Source: Trichobilharzia szidati (Eukaryota > Platyhelminthes > Trematoda > Strigeidida > Schistosomatidae). From it: a stretch of DNA of 64,000 bases. The notes under the pieces are model-generated. The model saw nothing but the letters and a program-made list of their open reading frames with translations. It did no database searches and was not told the origin of the DNA. The position numbers and the translations under genes are program-made. Shown here in pieces: positions 57,201 through 60,200 of this stretch. The stretch is taken from positions 84,562,793 through 84,626,792 of the forward strand of contig OX235273.1 of the NCBI GenBank assembly GCA_944472155.2, read 5' to 3'. Each line of letters begins with the position of its first letter. Position 1 is the first letter of the stretch.

Positions 57201-60200
57201 CTATGTGTAGTAATATTAATTAATGCTATGCAATAACAAGGTCAACAGTTTAACTTACTTACAAATCAAAGAGAAAAATTGACAAATAGAACGAAATCAA
57301 TTCATTCAATATGTATTCATCACTTACCAATTGGTACAAATAACTACCGACTAGAAATTGTTCATATAATGACATATCTGGTAAGAAGAGTAGTCGTAAA
57401 ATCTGCGAAATTCCAAAAATTAAATACAGAAAACGAATATCAGTCAAGTAAGAAGTTGGCAGCAGTGAGATGAAAGTGTGGTTCATTTATTTGACCACCT
57501 AACTTTCGCTTCTTTGAAGCTGCTATAAGCAATTAAAAAGTTTTGTAAATGCTTCTCAATGCCTAATTTATTAAAACACAGAGTGACTAAAATACATTAA
57601 AGTGTACTCAGTAGAAAGCTATAGTCTTATCCCCACTTATCAATAGCGTGATAATAATTTACTGTAAAGAAATGCACAAATTTCAACCAGCTACTCAAGC
57701 CTATTTTATTATTAAATACCTAAGTCGTTAAGGTCTATAAATTATCAGAAAATAATTCATAACTCTGATTACCTATCAGTAGTTATATTGCTATCTGACA
57801 TTATACCATTACTGCTACTCCTTTTCAGATAATGAAATACTGGCAACAAGCGCATATTAGTAATCAACCTGCATTTATGCTTCTAAGATAATATATTTTT
57901 TTATTTATTTTGATCATAGCTTGATTCCACACCGTATTTTTGGTACAAGTATGGAATTTTCAGCATGTGATATCGGTAGCCCAAATTCTGCAGGCAGGCC
58001 ATTGATATCAAGTGTGCGTCGGCGGGGGATCGAACACCAGACCATGTGCATGGTTGGCAAGAGTCCTAACCACTGTGCCACCAACACTCACAATAAAAAT
58101 GCATAAATTTTGAATCCGGAAAGCATATAGTATTATAACAACATTGTGCTGCAAAATGTAGCATTTAAGAATCATTCCACAAGTTTATATAAAACTGAAT
58201 GTATGACCCTAGAGCGCATAGTTTGATTTACATGTATATCACGTTGAAAAAAGGGCGAAGTTCAACAATAGCGTCCCAGGAGTGTGAACGCTCCAATGAA
58301 CTTTAACGCATCCTAGTCACTGGCTGACGGCACATGTTGCTATCATAGCATAAATATCAACGCAAGTCACCAGCTTAGCAGCAAATTTTACTCAGATCAC
58401 TTTTTAAGCACTGTTTCGACGATGTGTTAATAGCTTGTTAGGGTTAGGAATAGGGTTAAGGTAAGGGTTGGGGTTAGGGTTAGGATCAGGGTCATAATTA
58501 GGATTAGGGTTACGTTTATGGTTAGGATAAGGGTTGTAATTAGGGTTAGGATGAAGGTTAGGGTTAGTGTTAAGTTCAGGGTTAGGGTCAGGATTAAGGT
58601 TAGAGTTATGACTAGGAATAGATTTAGATTTGATGTCATTTATTTTAATTTGTTTTCTTATCCACATTTTCCTGGTAAATAGTCGTCGATCCTCTTACTG
58701 GAATCTATAGTAATTCAACCAAGGGCTTTGGGGAAGACTGCACAATAAGATAAGAGAGATGAACGATTCACAAAAACGGTTCATCTTCAGTCACCTCGGT
58801 GAATACATGTACAGAAACTAGTCTAACTTAACAACTGATACTCCTCATTATAACAGGGACCTATCTTTAAGATACCCTGTTTAATGTGTTTTCATGCATT
58901 TTCTTGTAAATGTACGTCATTTTTTGAGCAAAAATCACTTATTTTTATGATTGGTCGGCTCATGGTCATTCATGCTATTCCCACCGCTTGGGAACGCTAT
59001 TGTTGAACTTTGCCGAAAAAAGAATACAGTGTATCTTTACTGACAAGCACTCGATTGAGAATTATGCCTACATTGCTTTGATGAAACACAGCTTACTCTG
59101 AAAACCAATCACTGCTATTAAAACAAATGAATGCATTTGAATTCTAACAATGATAGATTTAGACTTAAGGAATGCGCACATATAGTATGATAAATACCAA
59201 GTTTTCTTGATGAATTTCGTCATGAACAATAAAGAAGAGAAAAAAACAAACGAATTACCAATTTTGAAGCGGCTACGCAAGCAGCAGTCAGTTTTTCATT
59301 TGGTCGTGTTAAAAATATTGGACGTTCACGCGGTGCTACACGATAGCCAAGTTGTGCCTGTTGAGATAAAATTATTGAATAAAAACGCGACAACAAATGT
59401 AGTAAACCCGTCTAATTGTACTACGTGTCACACCTCATATCAGTATAATAAAGGAAAATAAAGCTTCAGATAGCAAAACAAAAAATAAAGATGTCAACAA
59501 TAGAAAAAAATGTAGACAGTATGTCACATGAAATGAGACAATAAAGTCAACAAGAGTATTGAAGTCACAAGCACATCTGTACTAGACTACATTTGATTTA
59601 CCACACACGTCAAAACTTTCTAAAGACACCGCTTAACAACAACCAGTTTAATACCAAAGACGAAAATCCCGTCAAAATATTTATGTCTAAAAGAAATGTT
59701 TTTATAAAACCACCATTCAATAGTGTTGAAGTAAGACTTCAAAATAATCTGCAACTCATTAAATGTAATGCACAAACTCATGCTGCTATGCAGTGGTTTA
59801 TAAGCTGAAGCAACTGGATCTGTTCATTCGCCTTCAAATGAAGGTGTATGCAGATAAGAAGAAAAGAGATTCTTGCTTAGTATTTCTGAGCACTCACTGA
59901 AGAATTAGTGAGAGTTATGATACCACCCGCTAGAGTAGATCATATGATAAGCTTGAACAAAGCTTTTCGTGTAATAAATCGACAGAATGACAGTAAACTT
60001 TTGTGTTATGAAAAATCCATAACAGTCAACTGAAATCCTACTTATACGTATAAAAGGAACGAATGGTTCACCCCACATTGTTTTGTTATTTTGCTGTTCT
60101 TCTAGAGCTGCGTTGTTTTATCCTATTGTTTTGTAAATCATCTTTTAACATTATTCATCTATTAGTTTAATTTGATCCAATCTTCATTCTTCGTATACAT

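Noticed and set aside
58404..58667. Asn-Pro-rich and Leu-Thr-rich minus-strand ORFs
   Set aside because: They are translations of the degenerate TTAGGG tract in different frames.
59207..59461. 84-residue plus-strand ORF
   Set aside because: It is the shadow of exon 2 of the minus-strand gene, which has matching splice sites and phase.
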